A DNA stretch of 64,000 bases from the NCBI RefSeq assembly GCF_026341515.1, contig NZ_JAPEOK010000001.1, positions 6,200,001 through 6,264,000 of the forward strand, given 5' to 3'. The notes under the pieces are model-generated. The model saw only the letters and a list, made by a program, of their open reading frames with translations. It had not been told where the DNA came from and made no database searches. Positions 1-8,418 of this stretch are shown one piece after another. Numbering within the stretch: the first letter of the stretch is position 1; every line of letters starts with the position of its first letter. The position numbers and the translations under genes are program-made. This stretch comes from Streptomyces sp. NBC_00878 (GTDB taxonomy: Bacteria > Actinomycetota > Actinomycetes > Streptomycetales > Streptomycetaceae).

Positions 1-208
1 CCCCTGGTGAAGTACGGGCCTTGGTCGCAGGCCTCTCGACCGGGTGCCGGGAAAGGCGTGCTTGGATGGCCCAAGCTTGTGTGGCAGTCCGTCCCGGCCG
101 CCACACCTGCCGGGGTTTCCGGGACGCCGGAACGCCCGCAGTGCTTCTGAGCTGCGGGAATGCCATCCCCCTGGAACGTGGAACCGGGACGTTGGAGACG
201 GAGGAACA

Positions 209-1672
209 GTGGCACGGGACGAGTTCTCGGAGCTGTTGGGGCAGCTGAAGGAGCGGTCCGGGCTCAGTTACGGGGCGCTCGGGAAGCGGCTTCACACGAG
301 TACGTCCACGCTGCACCGGTACGTCAACGGTGACGCCGTGCCGACGGACTACGGGCCCGTGGAGCGGTTCGCTCGGGCCTGCAAGGCCACGCCCGAGCAA
401 ATGGTGGAGCTCCATCGGCGGTGGGTTGTCGCGGATGCCCGGCGGGGGCAGGGCCTCGACGGGGGTGACGACGGGGGTGACGACCGGGGTGACGGCGGGG
501 GTGATGTGCCTGCCGAGGGGGTCGTCGAAGGGCTCGACGAAGAGGCGGCTGCGGGAGGGGTCGCCGAAGGGGGTGCAGGAAGGTTTGCCGGGGGCGCTTC
601 CGTCGGCGGCTCGGATTCTTTCCGGTCGCGTGGCGCTTCGGGTTCGGATGCCGCCTCGGCTTTTGATTCTGAGTCGGTCGTGGATGCGGGGGGCGGGGGC
701 GATGACTCCAGTGCTTCCGAGATCCAGCGTGGGGGGCCGCCGGACGTGCCTGGGTCGCGGCGGCGGCGTACCGTCGTGCTCGCTGGAGCCGCCGTGGCCG
801 CCGCTGTCGTGTCGGCCGCCCTCGTGGCGAATCTTGTGCCGGGTGACGACGGCGACGGCAAGAAGCAGTCCGTGGGGGTCGCCGTCGGGACCGCCGACGA
901 CAGTCCCAAGGTGAGCGAGTCCGGCGATACGAAGGACTCGTCGCCCTCGCCGTCCGCCTCGCGCAGTGGCGAGGCCGAGGCCTCTCCGTCCCCCTCCGAA
1001 GCTCCGACCACCGAGGCCGGTGCCGGTGCCGCGAAGAACAGCGAGGCCGAGGTGGTCGCCTCCGCGCCCGTCGTCGCCGTCAACCCGTATAAATGGGATG
1101 GTCCGTGCAGTCAGCACTACCTGGTCGACCGGAAGTTCGAGCAGGTGCCTCCGCCGCCGGGTGAGACGGACGCGCGCGGGTGGGTCTCCGCGCTCGGCGG
1201 GGTCGCCGCCGGGGAGCAGATGCTCGCGCTGACCGTGCAGGGCACCGGGGAGGCCACCGTCGTCGTGGAGGCACTGCACGTGCGGGTGGTGGACAAGAGC
1301 GCGCCGCTGGCCTGGAACGACTTCGCGATGGGCAACGGGTGCGGTGGCGGCGTGGAGACCACGTCGTTCGGCGTGAACCTCGACGCCGGGCGGCCCGCGA
1401 CCTCGCCCAAGGCCGGGCAGCGGAACTTCCCGTTCAAGGTGAGCGAGTCCAAACCCCACGTCTTCTACGTCTTCGCGGACGCCCGGGCGTACAACGTGAG
1501 CTGGTACCTGGAGCTCGACTGGTCCAGCGGGGACAAGAAGGGCACCGAACGCCTCGACGACAAGGGGCAGCCCTTCCGGACCAGCGGGAACGTGGGGCGG
1601 CCCGCGTACATCTTCCCGAACGGGAACTCCGAATGGATCCGGCACCCGTACGACCCCAATATTCTGGGCTGA
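209..1672 (+). CDS. XRE-type HTH protein with one membrane span
   Basis: Start GTG at 209 is chosen because GGAGGAA sits 3-10 bases upstream and the protein then opens directly with an HTH domain (about residues 5-65: 'SYGALGKRLHTSTSTLHRY'). A low-complexity Gly/Asp/Ser-rich stretch (about 75-180) follows, then an Arg-rich stop-transfer and one hydrophobic segment (about 188-208). A Ser/Pro/Glu linker comes next, and then a roughly 190-residue extracytoplasmic domain with paired Cys residues. The layout suggests a membrane-anchored regulator or sensor with the HTH inside and the C-terminal domain outside. That topology is inferred; I do not recognise the C-terminal domain. The first 208 bases hold no supported gene, only the upstream region. 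Confidence 0.8.
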   Translation: MARDEFSELLGQLKERSGLSYGALGKRLHTSTSTLHRYVNGDAVPTDYGPVERFARACKATPEQMVELHRRWVVADARRGQGLDGGDDGGDDRGDGGGDVPAEGVVEGLDEEAAAGGVAEGGAGRFAGGASVGGSDSFRSRGASGSDAASAFDSESVVDAGGGGDDSSASEIQRGGPPDVPGSRRRRTVVLAGAAVAAAVVSAALVANLVPGDDGDGKKQSVGVAVGTADDSPKVSESGDTKDSSPSPSASRSGEAEASPSPSEAPTTEAGAGAAKNSEAEVVASAPVVAVNPYKWDGPCSQHYLVDRKFEQVPPPPGETDARGWVSALGGVAAGEQMLALTVQGTGEATVVVEALHVRVVDKSAPLAWNDFAMGNGCGGGVETTSFGVNLDAGRPATSPKAGQRNFPFKVSESKPHVFYVFADARAYNVSWYLELDWSSGDKKGTERLDDKGQPFRTSGNVGRPAYIFPNGNSEWIRHPYDPNILG

Positions 1673-1763
1673 GGACCCGGTCTTCCGGTCAGGGCACTAT
1701 CAAGTCGCCCTGAGAGTTAGGTTGTTGCTCGTTTGATGACGCGACTCTCCAGGGAGAGGCCCC

Positions 1764-2666
1764 ATGGCCGGTGATGCTCTCAGCCAGGACCCCGCCGAGC
1801 TGAGAAGGAGGATCGACACCACCAGGGCGCATCCGGCACGTGTCTACGACGTCTTCCTCGGCGGGAAGGACAACTACGAGGTGGACCGGGCCGCGGCCGC
1901 CGCCGCGCTCGCCGCCAACCCGCGCGGCTACCTCGACGTCCGGCACAACCGCGACTTCCTGCGCCGGGCCGTGAACAGGCTGACGGGCGAGGAGGGCATC
2001 CGGCAGTACCTGGACATCGGCACCGGTCTGCCCACCCAGGAGAACGTCCACCAGATCGCCCAGCGCCTCGCCCCCGACTCCCGGGTCGTGTACGTCGACA
2101 ACGATCCGGTCGTCCTCGCCCACGCGCGCGCCCTGCTCACCAGCGGGCCCGAGGGCCGGACCGACTACATCGACGCCGACTTCGAGAACCCGGCCCAGAT
2201 CCTCGAAGTGGCCGCGAAGACCCTGGACTTCGACCGGCCGGTCGCCCTCGCGCTCGTGGCGATCCTGCACTTCGTCGAGGACGAGAAGGCCTACCCGGTC
2301 GTGCGCGAGCTGATCGACGCCCTGCCCTCGGGCAGCCGGCTCGTGCTCAGCCACCTCACCGAGGACCTCAACGCCGAGAAGATCCGCGCGGTCCAGCGAA
2401 CGTTCACCGAGCGCGGCTTCACCTTCGTACTGCGCTCGAAGGCGGAGGTCGAGCGGTTCCTCACCGAGAACGGCCTGGAGGTCGACGAGCCCGGCGTGGT
2501 CCCCGTCCACCGCTGGCGGCCCGACAACGCGGCGCCCGTCCCCGAGCAGCCCGACGCCGCCTACCTCGCCGGCCTCGACGACATCGAGAAGGTCAGGTAC
2601 CGCGGCATCGACGACGTGACGGACGCGGACATCAATGTGTACGCGGTCACGGGGCGCAAGCCCTGA
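1764..2666 (+). CDS. SAM-dependent methyltransferase, DUF574 family
   Basis: A 300-residue protein of the actinobacterial DUF574 (Methyltransf_19) family. The N-terminal signature 'RVYDVFLGGKDNYEVDR' and the glycine-rich SAM loop 'YLDIGTGLPTQ' are both present, with an acidic 'VYVDNDPVV' strand downstream as in Rossmann methyltransferases. The ATG follows AGGGAGAGG at suitable spacing. Members are abundant in Streptomyces and their substrates are mostly unknown, so I assign no substrate. It stands alone; the next gene is convergent. Confidence 0.9.
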   Translation: MAGDALSQDPAELRRRIDTTRAHPARVYDVFLGGKDNYEVDRAAAAAALAANPRGYLDVRHNRDFLRRAVNRLTGEEGIRQYLDIGTGLPTQENVHQIAQRLAPDSRVVYVDNDPVVLAHARALLTSGPEGRTDYIDADFENPAQILEVAAKTLDFDRPVALALVAILHFVEDEKAYPVVRELIDALPSGSRLVLSHLTEDLNAEKIRAVQRTFTERGFTFVLRSKAEVERFLTENGLEVDEPGVVPVHRWRPDNAAPVPEQPDAAYLAGLDDIEKVRYRGIDDVTDADINVYAVTGRKP

Positions 2667-2740
2667 GATGCGGCCTCTGTGATGCGGGCCCGTCCGGAGT
2701 TCCCGGGTCGTTCTCGTGCCCGGCCGGGCCGCGGTACCGC

Positions 2741-3538
2741 TCAGTCCCACCAGAACGTCCATGAGCGGGCGCCCAGTACCTCCTGCTCGGCGTACGCCCG
2801 TAGGGAGTCGTGGTCGCTCTGCTCGATGTTGGCCGGGCAGAACGCGTAGTGCTCGGCGGCGATCGCCTCCGCCTCGGCCAGGGTCCGGGGTGGGGACGCT
2901 ACGGAGACGGTGAGTTGGTCGAAGGTGAGTGCCACCACCCGTATCCCGAAGCGGTCCTCCCAGGAACGGAGGACCGCGCACAGCGGTGCCACGTCGTTCG
3001 TGAGGTTGGCCGGGCCGCACCAGCCGACGGCCGCCGGGATGTCCGCGCTGCGGCGGGCCGGCACGAGGGCGAGGTGCGCCTTCTCCAGCCAACTTCCGGC
3101 GCCCATGAGGGAGTCGGTGATCTCGGCCGCCCGCTCGTCCGGGTCGGCGTCCGGCGGGCCCGCCGGGGCCAGGCCCGGCCAGTCGGTGTCCGATGCCTCG
3201 GCCGCGTACTCCTCCCAGAGGTCCGCCAGCACCTCCTCCGCGTCGTGGTCGCCCGGATACGACACCACGTCGGGGTCCAACTCCCACTTGTCCGGGTGGG
3301 ATTCGCTGTCCGCGCGGCCGCCGACCAGCACCGGATACAGGCCCGCCGCGTGCCGCGCGGACGCCAGCCGCAGCCAGTCGCCCGGTGCCGCCGGGGCGTC
3401 GGCGCGCCACAGCAGTGGTTCGTCCCAGGGGCCGTCGATCGTCGTGTCGAGCAGCGTCCCGGGCGGGAGGTCGAGACCGAGCGGGCGGCCGGTCGGGTCG
3501 GCCGCCAGCGTCGGCAGCTGGTTCGGGAGAGTCGCCAT
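2741..3538 (-). CDS. DUF4253 domain protein
   Basis: A 265-residue soluble protein. The C-terminal half carries the DUF4253 pattern: 'VALTFDQLTVSVASPP', 'AEHYAFCPANIEQ' and a terminal Trp-rich 'RSWTFWWD'. The ATG at 3538 gives the usual N-terminus 'MATLPNQLPTLAAD'; longer in-frame starts (3568, 3634) would only add Arg-rich sequence overlapping the next gene's 3' end. The family is common in Streptomyces and of unknown function. No signal peptide or membrane segment is visible. Confidence 0.85.
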   Translation of the reverse strand: MATLPNQLPTLAADPTGRPLGLDLPPGTLLDTTIDGPWDEPLLWRADAPAAPGDWLRLASARHAAGLYPVLVGGRADSESHPDKWELDPDVVSYPGDHDAEEVLADLWEEYAAEASDTDWPGLAPAGPPDADPDERAAEITDSLMGAGSWLEKAHLALVPARRSADIPAAVGWCGPANLTNDVAPLCAVLRSWEDRFGIRVVALTFDQLTVSVASPPRTLAEAEAIAAEHYAFCPANIEQSDHDSLRAYAEQEVLGARSWTFWWD

Positions 3539-3612
3539 GCACGTGACTTTAGGGCCCGCCACTGACATCGGCCGCGGGGCCCGGTGGAGGAGGCGCTCGC
3601 CGGGCTCCGGGA

Positions 3613-4542
3613 TCAGTCGTCGATGCCGAACCATGTCTTGGCGAGGGCGTCCAGCGTCGGCTCAGGCGGCTTGGGCATCCTGCGCAGAGAGGTGGGCAGG
3701 TCGCTGTAGACATGCAGCAGCGTGTACGCCATGAGCGTGTGCGGGTCGAACGGCGCGCGCCCGTAGGCCTCGTAGAACCGCTTCAGCAGCCGGGGCTGCC
3801 CGCGCGAGATGTACAGGGCGACGCCGACGAAGTCGTACGCCGGGTCGCCGATCATCGCCGGCTCGAAGTCGAACAGGCCCGTCAGGCGCCAGCCGTCCGG
3901 GTCCACGGTCAGATGCTCGCTCATGAACTCCGTGTGCAGCAGCACGCGCCGTGCCGGAGCGGCCAGCGGCACCGAGCTCAGGAACCACGGAATCTGCTCC
4001 AGCCACGGCTCCGACAGACCGGCCTCGCGCTGCTGCTCCACCGCGTTCGTGCGCTGCGCGTCGACGAACAGGCCCCACTCGGAAGGGCCGACGGAGCCCG
4101 CGAGCGGCGCCGGGTTCAGCGCGTGCAGCGCCGCGAGGGTCTCGCCGGCCTCCGTGACGATACGGTCCTGCTCCGCGGCCGGAATCCGCGGCCACGCCTT
4201 GGCGAGGCTCTCGCCGGGCAGCCGGGACATCAGGACGAAGGACCAGCCGTTCTTGTACGCCCCGGCCGAGTACACCTGCGGTGTCGGGACCGGGAGTTTG
4301 CCGTACACGTGGCTCAGTACCTGCTCCTCCCGCCTGGCGTCGAGCTCCTCGTAGGCGGGGAACAGCTTGACGACGTGCGCGGCGCCGACGGAGTACACCG
4401 GAAGCGAACCCTCGATGAAGCGGATCAGCGGCTTCACCGCCACCCCGAGGCGCTCGCACAGGTCCATCACGGCGGGCCGCAACAGGGCCTCGTCACGGAC
4501 CATGTCGTCCAGTTCCTCGACTGTTTCGACGAGTGGCAGCAC
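3613..4542 (-). CDS. Aminoglycoside phosphotransferase-family kinase
   Basis: A 309-residue protein with an APH-type kinase fold. It has a P-loop-like 'PVYSVGAAHVVKLFP' near the N-terminus, a brenner-like segment 'LLHTEFMSEHLTV' where HTE replaces the classical HGD, and the metal-binding 'GLFDFEPAMIGDPAYDF'. HTE is, as far as I remember, usual in this subgroup rather than a defect. Its substrate cannot be told from sequence; a drug, amino sugar or metabolite hydroxyl is possible. Transcription runs toward the DUF4253 gene with a 74-bp gap, so the two may be co-transcribed. Confidence 0.85.
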   Translation of the reverse strand: MLPLVETVEELDDMVRDEALLRPAVMDLCERLGVAVKPLIRFIEGSLPVYSVGAAHVVKLFPAYEELDARREEQVLSHVYGKLPVPTPQVYSAGAYKNGWSFVLMSRLPGESLAKAWPRIPAAEQDRIVTEAGETLAALHALNPAPLAGSVGPSEWGLFVDAQRTNAVEQQREAGLSEPWLEQIPWFLSSVPLAAPARRVLLHTEFMSEHLTVDPDGWRLTGLFDFEPAMIGDPAYDFVGVALYISRGQPRLLKRFYEAYGRAPFDPHTLMAYTLLHVYSDLPTSLRRMPKPPEPTLDALAKTWFGIDD

Positions 4543-4869
4543 AGGTCAACACCATCCAGTCGGCCGGGTGACGGAGAAGGGCAGTGCAGTGCTCATTGCG
4601 CTCCCAGTGAGGTCCAACAGGGCTCTGGATTCCCCGGAGTTGGGGGGTTTGCGCCCCGCAGCATCGCATACTTCGGGGTACGCCCGGCCACCTCAACCCT
4701 TGGCCATCACTCATACGGATTGCCAGGTCAGGGGAGGGGGAAGCCAGAGGCATATGCGGACCCCTGTGACCGCACCGGTTACCCCTATCGCGGGGTCCCG
4801 CCTGTCGTGTACGCCTTCAACTTCCTTCACTCGAACGGGGTAAGCGGCCGGGCCGGTTGTCGTATGTGC
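4543..4869. other. Intergenic region upstream of the phosphotransferase
   Basis: No convincing coding sequence on either strand. The reverse strand contains TTGAGG (around 4700) and a TATGCG-like element (around 4674) that could be a promoter for the phosphotransferase, followed by C/G runs able to form a structured 5' leader. The spacing of about 20 bases is long, so the promoter call is weak. Confidence 0.3.
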
Positions 4870-4916
4870 CGAGACCCGGGCGCGGCCCCGTGGTGAGGGG
4901 CCGCGCCCGGGTCTCG
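4870..4916. terminator. Long GC hairpin between phosphotransferase and argS
   Basis: Perfect inverted repeat with 20-bp arms (4870-4889 and 4897-4916) and a 7-base loop (GTGGTGA). It lies just downstream of argS on the minus strand. There is no T-tract, which is usual for Streptomyces terminators. Confidence 0.85.
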
Positions 4917-4999
4917 GGCACAGCAGGGCTGAGAAGGGCAGAGCAGGGCAAGGCTGGTTGCGCTTGGGCGGGTGCCGGTGGCGCCCCCCTCGGGCCTTG

Positions 5000-6793
5000 T
5001 CAGAGGCGGTCGGGCGTCCTGATGCCCAGCAGGGCCATGCCCTGGTGGAGCGTGCGGGCCGTCAGGTCGACGAGGAACAGCCTGTTCTCGACGACCTCCT
5101 TCGGGTTCGCGTCGCTCAGCACCTGGCACTGGTCGTAGAACGTCGTCAGGTGCGACGCCAGCTGGTACAGGTACGCGGCCAGCTTGTGCGGCTCGTACCC
5201 CGACGCCACGTCCAGGAGCAGCTCGCCGAACTGGTCCAGGTGCAGCCCCAGCGCACGCTCCGCCGGGGCCAGTCCGAGCTCCGGGTGGGCCAGCGGACGT
5301 GCGTCCCCGGCCTTGCGGAGGATCGACTGGATACGGGCGTACGCGTACTGGAGGTACACGCTCGTGTCGCCGTTCAGCGACACCATCTGGTCCAGGTCGA
5401 ACTTGTAGTCCCGGACGGCCGACGTGGACAGGTCCGCGTACTTCACGGCGCCGATCCCGACGTACCGGCCGTTCTCGACGATCTCGTCCTCGGTCAGGCC
5501 GATCTTCTCGGCCTTCTCGCGGACCACCGCCGTGGCACGGTCGATCGCCTCGTCGAGCAGGTCGACCAGCCGGATCGTCTCGCCCTCACGGGTCTTGAAC
5601 GGCTTGCCGTCCTTGCCCAGCACCGTGCCGAACGCCAGCTGCTCCGCCTTCGCGTCGCCGTTCAGCCAGCCCGCCCTGCGCGCCGTCTCGAAGACCATCT
5701 TGAAGTGCAGGGACTGCCGGGCGTCGACCACGTAGATCAGGTTGTCCGCCTTCAGGTTGAAGACGCGGTCCCTGATCGCGGAGAGGTCCGTCGCCGCGTA
5801 GCCGTAGCCGCCGTCCGACTTCTTCACGATCAGCGGGACCGGGTTGCCGTCCGGGCCCTTGACGTCGTCGAAGAACACGCACAGGGCGCCCTCGGACCAC
5901 ACCGCCACGCCGGCCTCTTCGAGGAGGCGGCACGTCTCGTCCAGCATGTCGTTGTAGCCCGACTCGCCGACGATGTCCGCGTCCCGGATCTCCATGTCCA
6001 GCTTCTCGAAGACCGAGAAGAAGTAGATCTTCGACTCGTCCACGAACTTCTGCCACGTGGCCAGCGTGTGCGGGTCGCCCGCCTGGAGGTCGACCACCCT
6101 GCGCCGGGCCCGCGTCTTGAACTCCTCGTCGGAGTCGAAGTGCGTGCGCGCGGCCTTGTAGAGGCGGTTGAGGTTCGACATCGCCTCCTCGCCCGTCACC
6201 GCGCCGTCCTCGGCGGACTTGTGGTCCAGCTCGTGCGGGTGCTCGTCCAGATACTGGATGAGCATGCCGAACTGCGTGCCCCAGTCGCCGATGTGGTGCC
6301 GCCTGACGACGGTCTCGCCGACGAACTCCAGGACCTGGACGACCGCGTCGCCGATCACCGCGGAGCGGAGGTGGCCTACGTGCATCTCCTTCGCCACGTT
6401 CGGCTGGGCGTAGTCGATGACCGTCGTGCCCGGGTTCTCCGTGAACGGGACGCCGAGGCGGTCCGCCGGGTCCGTGGCGCGGGCCGCGAGGTTCTCCGTG
6501 ATCGCCCGGTCCGTGATCGTGATGTTCAGAAAGCCCGGGCCCGAGACCTCGATGTCCTTGATCACGTCACCCTTGACCACCCGGTCGACGACCTGGGTCG
6601 CCAGGTCCCGGGGGTTGGCCTTCGCCTTTTTCGCCAGCGCGAGGATTCCGTTGGCCTGGAAGTCCGCCCGGTCGCTGCGTCGCAGCAGTGGGTCCGCGGT
6701 CGTGGTGTCCGGCGTGGTCTCCGGCAGGGCTGCCGTGAGCGCGTCCGCCAGGCGCTGGTGGACGGTGGCGGTGAGGGACGTGACCGAGGCCAT
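5000..6793 (-). CDS. argS: Arginyl-tRNA synthetase
   Basis: A 597-residue class I aminoacyl-tRNA synthetase charging tRNA-Arg. Order of parts: the Add-1 N-terminal domain (about 1-110), the Rossmann core with the HIGH-like '[14 protein letters not shown]', the degenerate KMSKS region '[12 protein letters not shown]', and the anticodon-binding DALR domain ending in '[16 protein letters not shown]'. ATG at 6793 is preferred because GAGGAG lies about 10 bases upstream and the protein begins '[15 protein letters not shown]'. The longer frame upstream reads through a dispersed repeat. It lies near lysS in the same neighbourhood but on the opposite strand. Confidence 0.97.
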   Translation of the reverse strand: MASVTSLTATVHQRLADALTAALPETTPDTTTADPLLRRSDRADFQANGILALAKKAKANPRDLATQVVDRVVKGDVIKDIEVSGPGFLNITITDRAITENLAARATDPADRLGVPFTENPGTTVIDYAQPNVAKEMHVGHLRSAVIGDAVVQVLEFVGETVVRRHHIGDWGTQFGMLIQYLDEHPHELDHKSAEDGAVTGEEAMSNLNRLYKAARTHFDSDEEFKTRARRRVVDLQAGDPHTLATWQKFVDESKIYFFSVFEKLDMEIRDADIVGESGYNDMLDETCRLLEEAGVAVWSEGALCVFFDDVKGPDGNPVPLIVKKSDGGYGYAATDLSAIRDRVFNLKADNLIYVVDARQSLHFKMVFETARRAGWLNGDAKAEQLAFGTVLGKDGKPFKTREGETIRLVDLLDEAIDRATAVVREKAEKIGLTEDEIVENGRYVGIGAVKYADLSTSAVRDYKFDLDQMVSLNGDTSVYLQYAYARIQSILRKAGDARPLAHPELGLAPAERALGLHLDQFGELLLDVASGYEPHKLAAYLYQLASHLTTFYDQCQVLSDANPKEVVENRLFLVDLTARTLHQGMALLGIRTPDRL

Positions 6794-6880
6794 GGGGTGG
6801 GTGCCGTTCTCCTCGTGGGGATGGGTGGATCCGCCCAGTATCCCACGGGGGTAAAGCGAGTTTTCGCCCCCGCCGCCCCT

Positions 6881-6922
6881 GCCCTCCCCCACTCTCGGCT
6901 TCGCTTCAGCGGGGGACCCCCA
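6881..6922. repeat. Short interspersed palindromic element, copy A
   Basis: A roughly 42-bp element with CCCTCCCCCAC at one end and GCGGGGGACCCCC at the other, able to fold back on itself. Its reverse complement resembles the segment inside lysS at 11284-11329. From memory, similar short elements occur between and inside genes in many Streptomyces genomes. Confidence 0.6.
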
Positions 6923-7224
6923 TGAGCGGGGGGATCTCCGTCGTCAGTTTCTGGGGGCTGCCGCCCCCGGGCCCCCGCTCGTCCGCCCCGACGACTTCGA
7001 CGCGCTCGTGTGGTGGAGCTTCGGCCGCGCCATCCGGTCCATGGCGCACATGCACGAGCTTGCCGCGTGGGCGCGGGAACACTGCAACAACCCCGTTCAC
7101 GGGCTGGGCCCGCGCTGCTTCCGCCCGCGCACAGCCTGCTTCCGCCCCCGCCCCGCGCCCGCCGGCCGCCCGGTATGGAGACCGGCCGGCCGACAGGCAG
7201 GTGTCGGCCCGGATCAGGCCGTGC
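6923..7224 (+). other. Intergenic region with a possible gene remnant
   Basis: About 300 bases with no gene that has a start and ribosome site. One forward frame (through about 7090) reads 'PDDFDALVWWSFGRAIRSM' followed by a His/Trp/Ala-rich helix, looks protein-like, then degenerates into Arg/Pro-rich sequence. This could be a decayed short gene or chance coding in GC-rich DNA. The 6955-6980 part is rich in G and C runs. Confidence 0.3.
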
Positions 7225-7596
7225 TTACTTCGTGGCCTCGGTGGAGAGCACGGCCTCGCCCGGCTCGCCGACCGAGCCGTCCCAGGCGTTGTCGTCGCTC
7301 GTGATCCACTTGTAGTCCACCACGCAATCCCACTCGGGGTCCTCCACCGGGGACGTGTCCAGGACCGCGTCCATGGGCTCGCCCACGGTCCCGCCCGGGA
7401 TCTCGACGTCCGACGTCCCCGTCTTCTCGACACAGGCGGGCTTCCCGCCTACCTCGCCCGCGTCGACAACCGCGAGCCGGGTGCCCGTCGACTGCCCGCC
7501 GGTGCCCGCCTGTGCGGTGCCGACGGCCGCGCCGATGGTGAGCAGGGCGGTGGCGCCGAGGACGGCGACACGCTTGGCGATCTTGGTCTGCTTCAC
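7225..7596 (-). CDS. Small secreted protein
   Basis: A 123-residue protein starting at GTG 7596 with AAGGA eight bases upstream. It has a clear Sec signal peptide (Lys-rich n-region, 'VAVLGATALLTIGAAVG', cleavage probably after AQA) and a mature chain of about 95 acidic residues with two Cys ('PACVEK', 'DCVVDYKW') that may form a disulfide. I recognise no family. It is transcribed divergently from a response-regulator/kinase pair, making it a candidate target of that system. Confidence 0.7.
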   Translation of the reverse strand: MKQTKIAKRVAVLGATALLTIGAAVGTAQAGTGGQSTGTRLAVVDAGEVGGKPACVEKTGTSDVEIPGGTVGEPMDAVLDTSPVEDPEWDCVVDYKWITSDDNAWDGSVGEPGEAVLSTEATK

Positions 7597-7667
7597 GAGG
7601 AATGTCCTTACGCAGGGCCACCGTTCGGAACGCGGTGGCGATGGGCATCACCGTGTCGCGAGGTACC

Positions 7668-7740
7668 TGAGGGCACGCTGAGGACCTGAGGCAGGCTTCA
7701 GGCTTCGCCACCGGGAAGGCGCGGGTGAGGCAGGCTGAGG
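7668..7740. promoter_or_regulatory. TGAGG direct repeats between secreted protein and response regulator
   Basis: TGAGG occurs at 7668, 7679, 7687, 7726 and 7736. Two pairs are spaced 10-11 bp, one helical turn, as expected for head-to-tail OmpR-family dimers. The last pair ends three bases before the ATG of the response regulator. This suggests autoregulation and co-control of the divergent secreted protein; it is inferred from spacing only. Confidence 0.4.
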
Positions 7741-7743
7741 GGC

Positions 7744-8418
7744 ATGCATCTGCTGATGGTGGAGGACGACGTACGGCTGGCCGGCCTGCTGTGCCGGGGC
7801 CTGGCAGACGAGGGGTTCGAGGTCGACTGGGCCGCCGACGGCTCCGAGGGGCTGCGGCGCGCACTGTCCGACGCGTACGACGTGATCATGCTGGATGTGA
7901 TGCTGCCCGGACTGCACGGCTACGGCGTCTGCGCGAAGGTGCGGGAGGCGGGCAATACCACGCCGATCCTGATGCTCACGGCCAAGGCCGGCGAGTACGA
8001 CGAGGCCGAGGGCCTGGAGACGGGCGCGGACGACTACCTGGCCAAGCCGTTCTCCTTCGTGGTCCTCACCGCCCGCCTCAAGGCCCTCGTCCGCCGTGCC
8101 GGCCGCCCCGCCACGGCGGTGCTCAAGGTGGGCGATCTGCGCATCGAACCGGTGTCGTTGCGCTGCTGGCGCGCGGACGAGGAGGTCTCGCTCACCACCA
8201 AGGAGTTCGCCGTCCTCGCCACGCTCGCCGAGCGGGCCGGTGAGGTGGTCACCAAGACCGACATCGCCCGGCGGGTATGGGACGAGTACTACGACGGTGA
8301 TCTGAACGTGGTGGAGGTGTACGTCAGTGCGCTGCGCAGGAAGATCGACGCGCCGTTCGGACGCCGCAGCATCCGGACCCTCCGGGGCGCGGGCTACCGG
8401 CTCTCGGCCGATGGCTGA
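7744..8418 (+). CDS. OmpR-family response regulator
   Basis: A 224-residue two-component regulator. The receiver domain (about 1-115) has the acidic pocket 'VEDD', phospho-acceptor Asp51 in 'IMLDVMLPG' and the conserved Lys in 'YLAKPFSF'. The C-terminal winged helix (about 125-224) has 'LTTKEFAVLATLAER' and the wing 'RSIRTLRGAGYRL'. The stop overlaps the kinase start by eight bases, so the two are translationally coupled. The partner is the membrane histidine kinase downstream. Confidence 0.95.
   Translation: MHLLMVEDDVRLAGLLCRGLADEGFEVDWAADGSEGLRRALSDAYDVIMLDVMLPGLHGYGVCAKVREAGNTTPILMLTAKAGEYDEAEGLETGADDYLAKPFSFVVLTARLKALVRRAGRPATAVLKVGDLRIEPVSLRCWRADEEVSLTTKEFAVLATLAERAGEVVTKTDIARRVWDEYYDGDLNVVEVYVSALRRKIDAPFGRRSIRTLRGAGYRLSADG

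Noticed and set aside
4600..4760. tRNA or small protein upstream of the phosphotransferase
   Set aside because: No cloverleaf with a T-loop sequence could be drawn, and the short frame there lacks protein-like composition.
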